Shown here: positions 32,870 to 44,262 of the stretch, piece after piece
How the letters are laid out: every line of letters begins with the position of its first letter
Numbering within the stretch: position 1 is the stretch's first letter
NCBI GenBank assembly: GCA_911728435.2
Contig: OU452198.1
Location: 3,162,001-3,226,000 of the forward strand
DNA from: Apoderus coryli
Lineage: Eukaryota; Arthropoda; Insecta; Coleoptera; Attelabidae
DNA: 64,000 nt
Direction: 5' to 3'
The notes under the pieces: generated by a model
What the model saw: the letters and a program-made list of their open reading frames with translations, nothing else
The model's database searches: none
What the model was told of the DNA's origin: nothing
Made by a program: the position numbers and the translations under genes

Positions 32870-34090
32870 TTTATGAGTTAACTATTTAATCTTCCGCTTC
32901 AAAATACTTCATTACCTAATCCCATCTTTTGCCTTTAAAACTCTATGACCATTTTTGATAGCAGATACTGTCTTAGTGGGAATTAGCATGTGCAAAAATA
33001 TGCCTGCAAAGCGGTCGGTATCCGCGAATAACACGAGTTATGTTGGGTGCCAAAGCAACAAACAATTTTGGTTGTTAACCAAAAAGACTACGAAGCTCTT
33101 TTTGGTAAACAAAACTTTTCGATAATAAAATTGATCAACGAAACTGTTTCAAGCTTCATAAATCGAAATTAAAACATAAACCAAGGTCAACCGGCTTCAA
33201 TTCTTGAACGAGTTGTATTTCATACGCCTTTAAGTCAAGATCACGCTTCGAAATACGCCACAAACTTCCATAGGAGATTCCCAAACCTTGAGAACGGGGA
33301 TTAGTTGATTGATCACGGTCGGTCGATGAGCTCTATAACTATTTTTCATTGAGCACTGACTTTCAAAATAACTTCCCACAATTAGTCAACGTAAATGAAG
33401 GAAATGACAATGAATACTGAACACAAACATCAGTCAGTTAGTCAGTCAGTTGACATATAAGAACTATCAAAACAGCCGTATTAAAAAATTACCTGGTATT
33501 GGATAACCCTTTGTGCAGTAACCAAATTTTACACGTGACGGAAATGAGGGGACAATTTTTTTTTAAATTACGATGCTGCTGTTGCGGTAGGTGAAGTTCT
33601 ACCGTTAGGAGTGTATGCAGTTCATAATGAACAACGTATTTTTAACTAATTAAAAAAGTTCAGGATTCGTCGCTTCGAAGGTTTAGTTGTGCTAGCAAAG
33701 AAGGTCGTACAGAGAGTCTTCAAATATTAATAGCAGTCTACAAGGATGATGTTCTGGGGATAACTCGAGGTTCCCCTTTCAAAGAAACGTTGCTTAATGT
33801 TGACTGAAGATTGACAACGTACCATTGAAGAGTTGGTACTGTTACAATTTCAGTTCAGCGACATTTAATAAAATTTGAGAACGTAGACTGCTGAAAGAAT
33901 ACATTGTGGCGTGGAGCTATATCTGCTTTGAAAGTAGAATCCTCCTAACTTTGTTTTTAAATTAACTATCCAATATTTCGGCTTCAAAATACTTCATTAC
34001 CTAATCCCATCTTTACTCTTTAACACCCTATCAAAATGTTTGCTACCAGATACGTATTAGTGGGCATTTCCATGCGCAAATTATATGTAG
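32870..34090. repeat. Pair of diverged direct repeats, about 1.08 kb apart
   Basis: The block aacta-t(t/c)-aat, cttcaaaatacttcattacc and taatcccatctt, followed by agatac and agtggg-att-catg-gcaaa, occurs at 32870-33010 and at 33955-34090. Each copy is about 130 bp. The intervening DNA has no ORF. Confidence 0.5.
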
Positions 34091-34139
34091 GAATCTTGTT
34101 CGTTTTAGGACATAGAGAAACTACAGTTTTTGTTTCTTT

Positions 34140-34179
34140 AGCGACGTTTCGCAATATTTAATTGCATCTTCAGGCAACA
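34140..34179 (-). ncRNA. Hammerhead ribozyme motif
   Basis: Minus strand: UUGC before core CUGAAGA (34167-34173), stem II GCAAU/AUUGC, core GAAAC (34146-34150), then GUC as the cleavage triplet followed by GC, which pairs with the GC before the core. Stem I is short. Confidence 0.6.
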
Positions 34180-35799
34180 AATTCGTAAAACAGACATCAA
34201 TAAAAACATCAAAGACAGAAATAGACAAACTAACGCTCAATAACAACATGCTATTAACATATGAAATGCTCTGGTTTTGATCAGCAACGGGTAAAAGCCT
34301 CATTTTCAAATAACATTAAAAAAGTATACTCCAAGATCCTAGGGCCTCCAGACTTAAGTAATTTTTGTACATATTATACAGAATTAAAAACCAACATTCA
34401 GTACCATTCCAAAAGGCTGAAAAGGTATAGAAATGGTCCTGCATCTTACGTCAAAAAACGGGCAACATAACACCAAAATCGAACGTTTCTCGAATGTATG
34501 CGTGACTATGAAGTCCTCATATAAGACACCAGTACAAAATGTAAACACTTAAAAAAAACGTAAAATCATGAAACACAAAGAGTCACAACTTGGTAAATAA
34601 TTTATATTTTCTATTAAAATTCAAAACTAACAAATCCTAAATCAGATTAAACCAGTAGTACCACCTATATTTTGTATAAGCTCTATAGTTGCATGTTTAA
34701 TTTATTCATAGGGCCTTATCATCTGAAATAATTAAATTTACTTGTTTCAATTTTGTAATTTGTCCATATTTATATCCGTAGTTTATTATTTCTGTGTGTG
34801 CATATATAAATAATATTGCAAAAAGTATTGTTATTTATTTGTGTACAGTGTACACAAAACATAATAAACCTACATACCGAGTTGCATAATACGCCATATT
34901 ATTATTATATGCCACGTATTCCGTATACAATTTGGCCAAAAACACACACACACAACTCACGTGCAGTGCCGGCTTAAGAGTGCGTTTTAAATAAATGCAT
35001 AAAACAATAATTAATCACTATAAAATCTGATAGTGCTGTGTTTGTTGTCGAAAATCTGCAAAAAAAGGACCGCTATCTATGTCACCTAACTTAATGGTAC
35101 ACCCAAGGTGCAGCCGCAGGTGGGTCTATATGGACAATTTGTTTTTTGCTGCATCCCAACGGGTACTTTTCAAGGGGATTTAATGCGGCCACACTATTTT
35201 ATTAATTAATTTATTTACATCTCCAAAAGTTCATTTTGTGTGCGACGCAGAGGGAGATATCAACTATTTCCCATCCATCTGACTTAGGTTATCGACAAAC
35301 ATATGATCGCATCCATCCATCTGACGGCTCTCATGACACTGTCACTTTTTCAGTAATATTGCTTCAAATAGACAATAACAACTTCTAAATTTACTACAAC
35401 TATATGGAATAACCATTTTATAACACTACAATATACAACAGGTTGATAGAAATTGATCTTAAACATGAAAATAATGCCGAAAACTTTTAGACTCTTAATG
35501 TAAACAAAGAAAATAATAATAAACTATTTGACACATGCAATTTGTCTGTCGTGTTAGTAAAAACATATTACCAAAACCAAATTATGACGTCAAACTAGAC
35601 GTGTCAACTATATTGGAATTTGTCGATTTTATTTTCACTACCATTTTCATGACTATATTCTTAGAAAAACATATGGGACAAGTAATTTCGTATATTTTTA
35701 GTCACAATCGTATCAAAGAATAACGTACACATTCGTAAATTCGAGTTGATATTTTCTGATCCAAAAATCTCATGTGCTTTATTGAAAGACAGCATAACA
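34180..35799. other. No recognisable gene
   Basis: AT-rich DNA. The sequence catccatctgac occurs twice near 35270 and 35310. No ORF that I can support. Confidence 0.3.
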
Positions 35800-35925
35800 A
35801 GTTAGAGAGATATGGTAGTCTTAAAAATGGAAACATGACATACCGACGAATTTCAAAATAGAGAGATATGGTAGAATATTAACTGCAACCGACGAATTTC
35901 AAAATAGAGAGATGGTAGTCCTAAA
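35800..35925. repeat. Short imperfect tandem repeat
   Basis: Three copies of gagagat(at)ggtag, two of them preceded by ccgacgaatttcaaaata, spaced about 50 bp apart. Confidence 0.5.
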
Positions 35926-36670
35926 AGCAGCATGTACAGGGTGATACAAAAAACATTTAAGAAATTTTAAATGTATAGAAATTAGCATACACTTTAAATT
36001 TATATACAGGGTGAGTCAAAAAAGTATTTTATTATTTTGTTAAGGATAAAAAAGTAATATTTTGAATAATTTTTTGATTTTTGTAGATCTCAATTTCTTT
36101 GAAAGTGAAACTATAAGATGTTGTCTACGGGGTAACTCAAAAATATTTATATTTATCTTTCAAGGCTCTTATTATTAATATAATACTAATGATTTTTTTT
36201 TGTCTAAATTTTTTTTTATTATTTTAAAAAAAAAATTTTTATTTGTTTAAAAATTTTCTTTTTTATTTTTAAAATTTTTTTTTTTAATTTAAAATTTTTT
36301 TTTATTTTGTAAGATTTTTTTTTATTTTTTTTAAACAATTTTTTTTTTTATTTTTTTTGAATTTTTTGTTGAATTTTTTTTTATTTTTTTTTGATTTTCA
36401 TTTTTTTTATAACCCTCAATGACTTTTGGCATAGATAAAACTACCACAAAACGACTGGGAAATCCCACAAGAGATTTCTTGTAATTGTATAAAATAGTCC
36501 ATACTACTATGGATGTCCAATATATTCGATAATGAAACACTGTTGCATTCCCACATTGTTTTTATTTCTTAACTCCTCCTCAGACAATAGTACATGTTTC
36601 GACCCTAGCTATGAATAGGAATTACATAAACAAATATAGGATTTTCCACATTTTCCGGTACACCCTGTTT
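35926..36670. other. T-rich low-complexity tract between transposon-like ends
   Basis: Ends resembling tacagggtga occur at about 35934 and 36003 and the opposite orientation (acaccctgttta) at about 36660. Between about 36190 and 36400 the plus strand is almost pure T with scattered A. No gene. Confidence 0.4.
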
Positions 36671-37443
36671 ATAAAATTAAAGGATGTTTATAAATCCCAT
36701 TTCCACATGTCTGGAACGAAGATTCGTAATAGAGAACGAGCAAAGGTATAAAATAGTAGTTAGCCTGAGGCGTTCCACTAAAGTCCAGTCCTGCAATCCC
36801 ATTGTATAATGTTCCTTTTCGGAATCACAATAATTAATGCACTTGTCATGTTTACAATGTTCGGGAGTTTTGTGTATATGTGCGAGTGTGTGCCCCATAG
36901 CCGCCGTTGCGTCCCGGTGCATGCATACATGTTTGTACGTGCTCAGGAAATATTATGAGAATGGCACGGGTTTTCGTTCTATTCGCCACGTACAAGGTCT
37001 CCCAATTTCAATTTTGGTTATGTCGGAACTACACTGTACTTGTTTTAAATAAAAACTTTCAATTCGATATATTACGAGGTTTCCCCATAAAATAAGATTT
37101 CCAAGTTGCTGGAGTGACGAGGAACGTCATAACGCAAGATTTGGCAATACTGGCCCATAGCTTCAATCCCCACAGGCCTCTGCGAAGCTTAGCAGTGTAA
37201 CAAAACAAAGACACACAATAAAATTTACTTTTGTCCTACCCTGTATATATATTTGGGTAGTTTTGGATATTTTCTCTCAGTTTTATAGTTTTATACCTAA
37301 CATGTCTGAAAGTCTAAGATTTTTTTTTTTTCGAAAAATAATCCATTGTGACGAGGAGTGTTAATGTTACAAAACAAAATAAAAGTCGTCTACTACACAA
37401 TACAACTCTGTATAATTACACTAGATCATCATTGATACAACCA
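36671..37443. other. No recognisable gene
   Basis: Mixed sequence. ttacgaggtttccccataaa at about 37072 is reminiscent of mariner ends (tacgagggttgcc) but has no partner. Confidence 0.25.
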
Positions 37444-37487
37444 AACCATACATGTTTCGAAAGTTCAAACTTTCATCATCAGTGGTA
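37444..37487 (-). ncRNA. Hammerhead ribozyme motif
   Basis: Minus strand: ACCA, core CUGAUGA (37476-37482), stem II GAAAGU with ACUUUC, core GAAAC (37454-37458), self-complementary ACAUGU, then UGGU pairing with ACCA. Predicted cleavage after GUA. About 80 nt further the minus strand has tagtagacgacttttatttt, the 3' motif shared with the hammerhead elements at 21.7 and 50.9 kb. Confidence 0.7.
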
Positions 37488-38783
37488 AAATAACGTAGTG
37501 TCAGGAAGGGAAAATTGGATATTAGTTATTCATAATTATAAGAATCTAAAAGTAATAGAATAAAATAGAAAATTATATTTTAAAGCTGGAAATATGTTCA
37601 TACAACTTACCACATTGTGGAAAAAAATTTTTAACAAACAAAATAAATTGAAATAATAATATATTAATTGTTCAACTGATGAACATTGAATAAGATGATT
37701 TTTTCCTTTTCTTCTTTTTCATAATTCGAACCGATTATTAATTTAATTATATATTCGTCAAATTTTCATTGTTTTGTGCAAAATGGCGAACTGAGAAAAA
37801 CAATGCTTCCTGCACAGAAAAAAAATATATTGTATATCCAATTACAGACTTATTTTTGGATTCTTTTCTTTTGAGTTAAATACAACTATTATCTAAGCAT
37901 TTTCTCATCATTTAGATAATGATTGATTTGATTTTGTGGAAATAATAGGCAAATTATTGAAATCTAAATAAACGTACATTTACTTGGAAAATACAACTGG
38001 TTGCGTTAATGCTAAGGGGAATATTTCAATCAACGGTAGGTTATCAATATATTTTTATTAGATCCTAATATTATTGCAATCATATATGTCGCTTATTAAA
38101 TATCATAATGAGAATTGAAACAATATTAAATGCTCTTTTTAAACGAATAAAAAGATATTATTCTCTCAAAACTCTTCTATTTGTTTTGCTCAGTTTATAT
38201 TTCCGGCAATAATATGAGTTATTAAGTTCATGTATAAGGAATTCATTGAATTATAGTGTACCTCATCTGGACACGTACAAATATCTCACACGAAACCAGC
38301 AGACTTTTATTAACAAAATGTCACAAAACTCCCAATTAATTATTGTGCACATCAACAATAACTAAAAAATATTGAAGCCTAATCCAATTACTATCCCAAT
38401 TAATCCATAAATCCAAATTAAAAATGCTTAAAAAATGAACACCGTATAATGTCGCTTCCCAAAAAGTGACTGTCGTCGACTCACGATTCCAGATAAAGGA
38501 AACATACAAAAAGAATGGCTAATTATGCTTGAGATGTGCACTAATTTGAAGCCAAAAAAGAAGCGACGAGAGAAAAATACGGCGAGAAACTTCAGAGTCA
38601 AGCAGAATGTACGAAAAGGGGGTTTATATCAAATACCCTTCACTCACACTCACACAAGGAAAAAGTTATAATTATTCAATCAGATGTGGAGAAATTGATA
38701 TCTGATGAAAAACTTCGAAAAGAATTTTAATTTGAATTTTTGCTAGAAGTTGGGAACGAGGTGGATGGAAATTGAAATATAAA
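37488..38783. other. No recognisable gene
   Basis: AT-rich; possibly includes the rest of the element that carries the hammerhead at 37444. No ORF that I can support. Confidence 0.3.
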
Positions 38784-39077
38784 TACAGGGCATCCGGGAA
38801 ACGGAATCAATCTTACTTTCATTGCTCAGTTTTTATTGAGTGTTTAATAAAGACTCAGCCATATTTAAACAGGCGATTTCTAAAGATATTTTTTTAAAGA
38901 TAATGACACGATTGTGCAGATTAAGGCTGCATTGTGGGAGAGCTCAAGGCCATACCAAAATCGATTGGAAGGGGCGCTGTTGTTTAGCTGTGGAAATGCT
39001 TCAAAATTACAGCGTCAACGTAACCTGTTGACGAGAGTTGAAGCTTGTGTTGGTGCTGAAGGTTTACAGTTTGAACA
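38784..39077 (+). mobile_element. Left end of a disrupted transposon
   Basis: Starts TACAGGGCATCCGGGAAACG (38784). Overlapping short ORFs (38840-39108) encode RLHCGRAQGHTKIDWKGRCC in one frame and KAALWESSRPYQNRLEGALL in another, not recognised. It stops at the palindrome starting at 39078; no matching right end was found. Confidence 0.4.
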
Positions 39078-39503
39078 TACAGGGTGTCCTACGGTGGCAA
39101 CCCATTAGATTATTTCAGAAACTACATCGAATTGAATTTTGAAAATTTCAGTGTCTATATTGCCAAATATGCTCTACTCAAATAATATAATAGCAACGGC
39201 ATAGCACTTCCGGTTATACCGGAAGTTGTTGGCAACTTTGTTATTTTAAATGGAATACCCTATATATTATTATATTTTTGGATTCTAAATAAGAGTTCAG
39301 ACATATTTCATGTATCATGTCCTATACCTAACGTCAGTCGTTTTTGACTTATATCAAGATTTATGTCAAAATTGACAGTTTAGGGCTCCATAAGAATTCC
39401 GTTTTTTCCTTGTAAATCAGTATTTAATAATTATTTTGCATGTATTTTCTTATCAGGTGGGATCTTCTTTTTCGAATTGACAAGACAATTTCTGATTAGT
39501 TTA

Positions 39504-40942
39504 TACAGGGTGGCCAAAAAATTATATTGAAACCGGTTCAAGAAAAACAGTTGAAAGTCAATTTTTTCAAATGGAATGGGTATATTATTATTATGTTATC
39601 TTCCTTAGCATTAAAAAATAATGCAATTTTGTAATAGGTTATCATTTTCTAAAATGCATAGTTTTCGAAATATCGTCATTTTCAATTTTTCTGCAGCGCC
39701 TACCGGTGTCTCTCTGGAAGCTAGCTAATTAATTTAGTTAGCCATGAAAATAATGACATTGCTCTGAATTAGCATAAACGTCAAACCTAATATGAAATTA
39801 GTTGTTGCTATCCAAACAGTCGTTATTTATCAATATTTGTGACCATTATATTTTACAATAACTATTACAAAATGGAAAATATTTATTCATATGCTGATAT
39901 TGTAAATGTATTATTAATCCATGGAGAATGTAACAAAGTGATTAATAGAACCTGGAGAGTATTTAACGAGAGAAACCCGCATTTGCCAACAATGACTAGA
40001 GAAAAATTAATAGGAATTTTGAGAAATCAAATACGTTGGGGGCAGTGTCATGCAAATCGAGTACTACAAAAACCTGTAACTACAAATGAGCATAACGTGG
40101 TAAATGTTATGGCATATTTTAATACATATCCTGAATCATCAGTGCGTGCTGCTGAACAAGATCTAGGAATTTCAAAATCCTCTGTCCAAAAAATATTAAA
40201 AAGTAGTGGTTTACATCCATTTAAATTCAAATATCTTTGTGCTCTGGAAGCAGGTGATGCCGAACGACGTGTACGGTTCTGCGAAACCATTTTAACACGA
40301 ACGCAAGAAGATCCTGGGTTTCTGCAAAAAGTCATTTGGACAGATGAGTCGAAATTTTCGAGAGATGGAATCGTTAATAGACAAAATAGCCATTTTTGGG
40401 CTTCTGAGAATCCGCACGCTATTCGTGAACGAAATTTTCAAAATAAATTTAGTGTGAACGTTTTTGGTACCTACTTGATTTGTATACCTCCCAACCTGCT
40501 CTAAATGATCTCTCAAAATTCTTCCTAATTATTCTAGTCATCGTTAGCAAATGGGGGTTTCTCTCGTTAAATACTCTATAGGTGATATTAATCACTTTGT
40601 TTTATTCTCCATGAATTAATAATAAATTTATAATATCAATGAGTATTTTTCATTTTTATTAATTTGACGTTTAGTTTGACGTTAAAATGACAATAATTTC
40701 ATGGCTAACTAAATTAATTAGCTAGCTTCCAGAGAGACAAGGGTAGGCGCTGCAGAAAAATTTAAAATGACGATATTTCGAAAACTATGCATTTTAGAAA
40801 ATGATAACCTATTACAAAATCGCATTATTTTTTAATGCTAAGGAAGATAAAATAATAATAATATGCCCATTCCATTTGAAAAAATTGACTTTCATCTGTT
40901 TTTCTTGAACCGTTTTCAATATAATTTTTTGACCACCCTGTA
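39504..40942. mobile_element. Inner self-inverted transposon with truncated transposase
   Basis: Ends TACAGGGTGGCCAAAAAATT (39504) and AATTTTTTGACCACCCTGTA (to 40942). The inverted homology does not stop at a terminal repeat: it continues through the leader into the transposase gene, so 40503-40942 is an inverted copy of 39504-40028 (with an about 85 bp deletion). The element is therefore two copies of the same transposon left end, head to head, around about 470 bp of spacer. Confidence 0.8.
39872..40504 (+). CDS. Truncated IS630/Tc1-type transposase
   Basis: ATG at 39872 opens 210 codons without interruption. An N-terminal segment (SYADIVNVLLIHGECN) and helix-turn-helix segments (NVMAYFNTYPESSVRAAEQD, LGISKSSVQKILKSSG) precede a basic region and ERRVRFCETILTR, then the start of the DDE domain: KVIWTDESKFSRDGIVNRQN (first catalytic Asp) and NSHFWASENPHAIRE. 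After FSVNVFGTY the protein ends in an unrelated LICIPPNLL because the second, inverted gene copy begins. The second and third catalytic acidic residues are absent; family members run to roughly 350-400 residues. It can bind DNA at best. Confidence 0.8.
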   Translation: MENIYSYADIVNVLLIHGECNKVINRTWRVFNERNPHLPTMTREKLIGILRNQIRWGQCHANRVLQKPVTTNEHNVVNVMAYFNTYPESSVRAAEQDLGISKSSVQKILKSSGLHPFKFKYLCALEAGDAERRVRFCETILTRTQEDPGFLQKVIWTDESKFSRDGIVNRQNSHFWASENPHAIRERNFQNKFSVNVFGTYLICIPPNLL

Positions 40943-41599
40943 TAAACTAATCAGAAAATGTCTTGTCAATTCGAAAAAGAAGATCCCACCTGATAAGAAA
41001 ATACCTGCAAAATAATTATTAAATACTGATTTACAAGGAAAAAACGGAATTCTTATGGAGCCCTAAACTGTCAATTTTGACATAAATCTTGATATAAGTC
41101 AGAAACGACTGACGTTAGGTATAGGACATGTTACATGAAATATGTCTGAACTCTTATTTAGAATCCAAAAATGTAATAATATATAGGGTGTTGCATTTAA
41201 AATAACAAAGTTGCCATCAACTTCCGGTATAACCGGAAGTGCTATGCCGTTGCTATTATATTATTTGAGTAGAGCATATTTGACAATATAGACACTGAAA
41301 TTTTCAAAATTCAATTCGAAGTAGTTTCTGAAATAATCTAATGGGTTGCCACCGTAGGACACCCTGTATATTAAAGTATAGGCAGATAGCCTTTCAAATA
41401 TTAAAATAATGTGAAATTGTTGTTTTTCTGTTTTTATTTAAGTTGATTTTTAATAAATTCAATTAAGTAACTTGGTAGAAGTTAAATTTTGGAAGGTGGC
41501 ATTACAAAAAAAAATGGCACTGCAATTGCGCGGCTAAACAGTATAGTTTTTGTTCCAACACAGATCTTGACTAATCGTAAGAATTAGGGCTTGGTTTGG

Positions 41600-42250
41600 G
41601 ACCCCCTAATACCTATTTGAGACGGGAGACCTAATAATCTTGAACTTTAAGCCACTGAGTCCAATCCAATCACCATTCACGCAGTCGGTCCATATAATTC
41701 TGAAGAGCAAGCCATCTGCGTATGCAAGTTTACTGTAAAGAATCGACTCCAGCAAATCGTTCACAAATACATTGAACAGAAATAGTACTAAATTGGAGCT
41801 TTGAGGCACTCCAAATAGCTGAAAACTTGAAGGTCTCTAGCGAAACTGGCTACGGCCGAACAAATACAAACGAATCAGATTAAGAACTAGCTTTATATTA
41901 CTATAATCGTCGATGATTAGAACCTTTGGCGCATAGAGTAATATTTAAAAAATTCACCAAAACACCTTCTCATTCTAGAGAACGTCAAGCTATGCAAGTC
42001 TATCTAAAGCTGTTCAAACACAGCCAGATTTGACACGCAAGAACAGCTAGCCAATCGACCTTTAATCATCAGCATTCACTTGCTACCAGCTGAATTTCAT
42101 CATGGATATTTGCGTTCACCACGAGAATGTTATGCCGAGGTAAGAGAAACTCTCGATGTTCTGAAGCCTGTCTTCGTTAACTGGAGTCGACCTTTCAAAG
42201 GATACACCTTACCATAGATAATGATTCCAAGGAATTTAGAAAAATTACAC
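41600..42250 (-). pseudogene. Heavily decayed LINE reverse transcriptase
   Basis: Minus strand: at the left VPQSSNLVLFLFNVFVNDL and KLAYADGLLFRI (RT blocks with YADD changed to YADG); further right NLIRLYLFGRSQF and, near 42230, NEDRLQNIESFSYLGITFS. Many stops and frameshifts. The family is Jockey/R1-like but not better placed. Confidence 0.55.
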
Positions 42251-42478
42251 GATATTGGTCTATATAGTTAGTGACATGCTACGCATTACTGATTGTAGAA
42301 ATAGATGGAGGGGGAAAGGGGGTGTAATTTGTTCCTAGAATAAAATTAAGTCTAGAGGCATTCAAGGGCATTTGCTGTCAACATTATTCACAAAAAAAGG
42401 TACATTGTTCATGGAGAATATAAAACAAGTGTACACCACTGTCTTTCTTGTGTTTTCTTATTATTTTTTTAATAATTA
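42251..42478. other. No gene
   Basis: Nothing recognised. Confidence 0.25.
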
Positions 42479-43271
42479 TACAGGGCGTTTCATAATATGT
42501 GGGACGCATTTACAGAGATGACAGGGCATTTCAGTTCACACGTAGATAGAATATATAACAAAATATACAGGAAACTATTTACGACACGATATTAATTAAG
42601 TAGATGTCATCTATTGATCTTACCGTTATTTGGAAGTACATATACGAGCTTCAAATGCATACCTGAAACAAAATATATTATTAGTAAAATCAAAGATTAC
42701 TGTACATTAATATTTGGTCAAATGTATATATATTATTGAATAATAATAATATACAGGATGTGTTTCATAAAAAGTGCAAAAAGGTCGTAAAAAACATATT
42801 ATGTCCAAAACGCCTTTGTGTCCGAGATAGAAGGTGTTAAAGTTCAAGTTTTCTTTCGATAGTAAGTCCTAGTGAAAAACTATTTTTGTCGACAAACGAG
42901 CATTTTTTGTCAAAAAGAACAAGCGGCAAAAAAGCTTCTAAATTGACTGGAAAATACAAATTTCTTAAAATTAAAGATCAGAGGCGTTCCACGAAAAAGT
43001 TTTGGGGGGAAGAAATAGTATTGAACCCCCGAAAATGTGTCACCCTGTAGAATTAATTAACACTAAACTGCTCTTAATATTTAGTTTTTGAGGTACAATA
43101 AGCGTACCAAATTTCAATTTACTGATTGATAAAATCATGGACAAAATTTTAAAAAACGAAAACAAAAATTAGAACTTTCCCCCTGGGGTTTTGGACTTAA
43201 TATGTTTATAGAAACTTTGTTCATTTTTTTTTATTGAGATAACATCCCACATATAATGAACCCACCCTGTA
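42479..43271. mobile_element. Non-autonomous transposon with tacaggg ends
   Basis: Left end TACAGGGCGTTTCATAATAT followed by gtggga (42479) and right end TCCCACATATAATGAACCCA followed by CCCTGTA (to 43271) form about 27 bp inverted repeats. A second end-like pair lies inside: tacaggatgtgtttc at 42752 and gtcaccctgta ending 43047. No ORF. Confidence 0.55.
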
Positions 43272-43424
43272 TAACAACAAAAGAACAACATTAAATAAAC
43301 AAGTTACAATAAAATTGCAAAAATGATATTTATGACGCATTTTGTTTTAAGTTTTAATTTAAAAACAAAAATGTTTATATGAACTTTTTTTCTTAAAAAC
43401 GCTCCAAAAATATAGTTAAATTTA

Positions 43425-44262
43425 TTTTTTTATTTATTTATTGTCATCACATGTCATTACCAAAAAAGGTTTACACAAGTCATATTAAATACTAAAATAT
43501 TACATAACACAACATAAAACATAGAAATGTATATAACTTAATCAAAACAGAAAGTCAGTACTGAGGAATGGAGTAAAAAGCCTTGTCAAATAAGTAGTTT
43601 TTTAATCTATTTTTGAACATTGCAAAGCTTAGTGTTTTCAAACTATCTGGCAAATGATTATAGCATGTGGGAACATAATAATTTACAGAATTTCTGCTTC
43701 TACCCAACCTCATATATTCAGGAAGAATGTCATTTATGTTTCTGGTATTGTGGTTGTGAACTTCATCATGCCTTATGTACAGATTGTAATTATTTTTCAC
43801 ATACATAATTGAATTGTAGATATAGAGACACGGGAGTGTAATTATTTTACATTCTTTAAATTTAGGTCTGACATCCTCTCTAAACTTTAAATCTGTCATT
43901 ATTCGAACCACTCGTCTTTGAATTGCGAATACCCGACTAGCATGACAAGAGTGTCCCCAAATTGACAAAGCATATGAAGCCACACTGTGAAAAAGGCAAA
44001 ATATGCTGGTTTCAAAACATTAAAACAGACTTCACCCTTCAAGCTTCGCAACATGAACACAACCTAAGACAACTTGGCAATGGTAACCACGACATGACCC
44101 GCCCAGGTTAGCTTTTGGTCCAAAGTGACACCCAAAAACTTTACCACACCATCAGAAACAGCAACATCCGTCTCACGTAATGTAAATATTTTAGTAGCTG
44201 TTTTATTGGCATTCATACAGAGTTTGTTAGCTGCAAATTTAATGTACATACTTAAAATTAAC
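43425..44262 (-). pseudogene. LINE RT C-terminal region with aaat tail
   Basis: Minus strand. From the right: KFAANKLCMNANKTATKIF and KFLGVTLDQKLTWAGHV (end of the RT palm), a stop and a frameshift between 44060 and 43985, then SYALSIWGHSCHASRVFAIQ, RRVVRIMTDLKFREDVRPKF, YNHLPDSLKTLSFAMFKNRL and the end DKAFYSIPQY (stop at 43555). The 3' end reads gacaataaataaataaaaaa at about 43430-43455, a LINE tail. 5'-truncated at about 44262. Confidence 0.8.

Larger units (their letters stand above)
39078..41368. mobile_element. Outer palindromic transposon, split by an inner one
   Basis: Ends TACAGGGTGTCCTACGGTGG (39078) and CCACCGTAGGACACCCTGTA (to 41368). Each arm is about 425 bp (39078-39503 and 40943-41368), well conserved (for example agcacttccggttataccgg against ccggtataaccggaagtgct). 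Joining the two flanks of the inner element gives ctgattagttta-TA-taaactaatcag, a perfect palindrome, so the outer element had no loop. Confidence 0.85.

Noticed and set aside
36190..36400. Polypyrimidine tract as functional regulatory element
   Set aside because: Simple T-rich low complexity is common in such AT-rich intergenic DNA and nothing around it suggests a gene.
36560..36600. Further hammerhead (acatgtttcgacc on the minus strand reads GGUCGAAACAUGU)
   Set aside because: CUGAGGA is present but lies downstream of GAAAC, not upstream, and no stem II joins them in the required order.
41600..42250. Annotating an intact RT gene
   Set aside because: Only scattered RT motifs are readable, with many stops and the catalytic YADD altered to YADG.
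42752..43047. Another centre insertion into a palindrome
   Set aside because: The flanking arms of the outer element (42479-43271) are inverted only over about 27 bp, so the inner pair is not at a palindrome centre.
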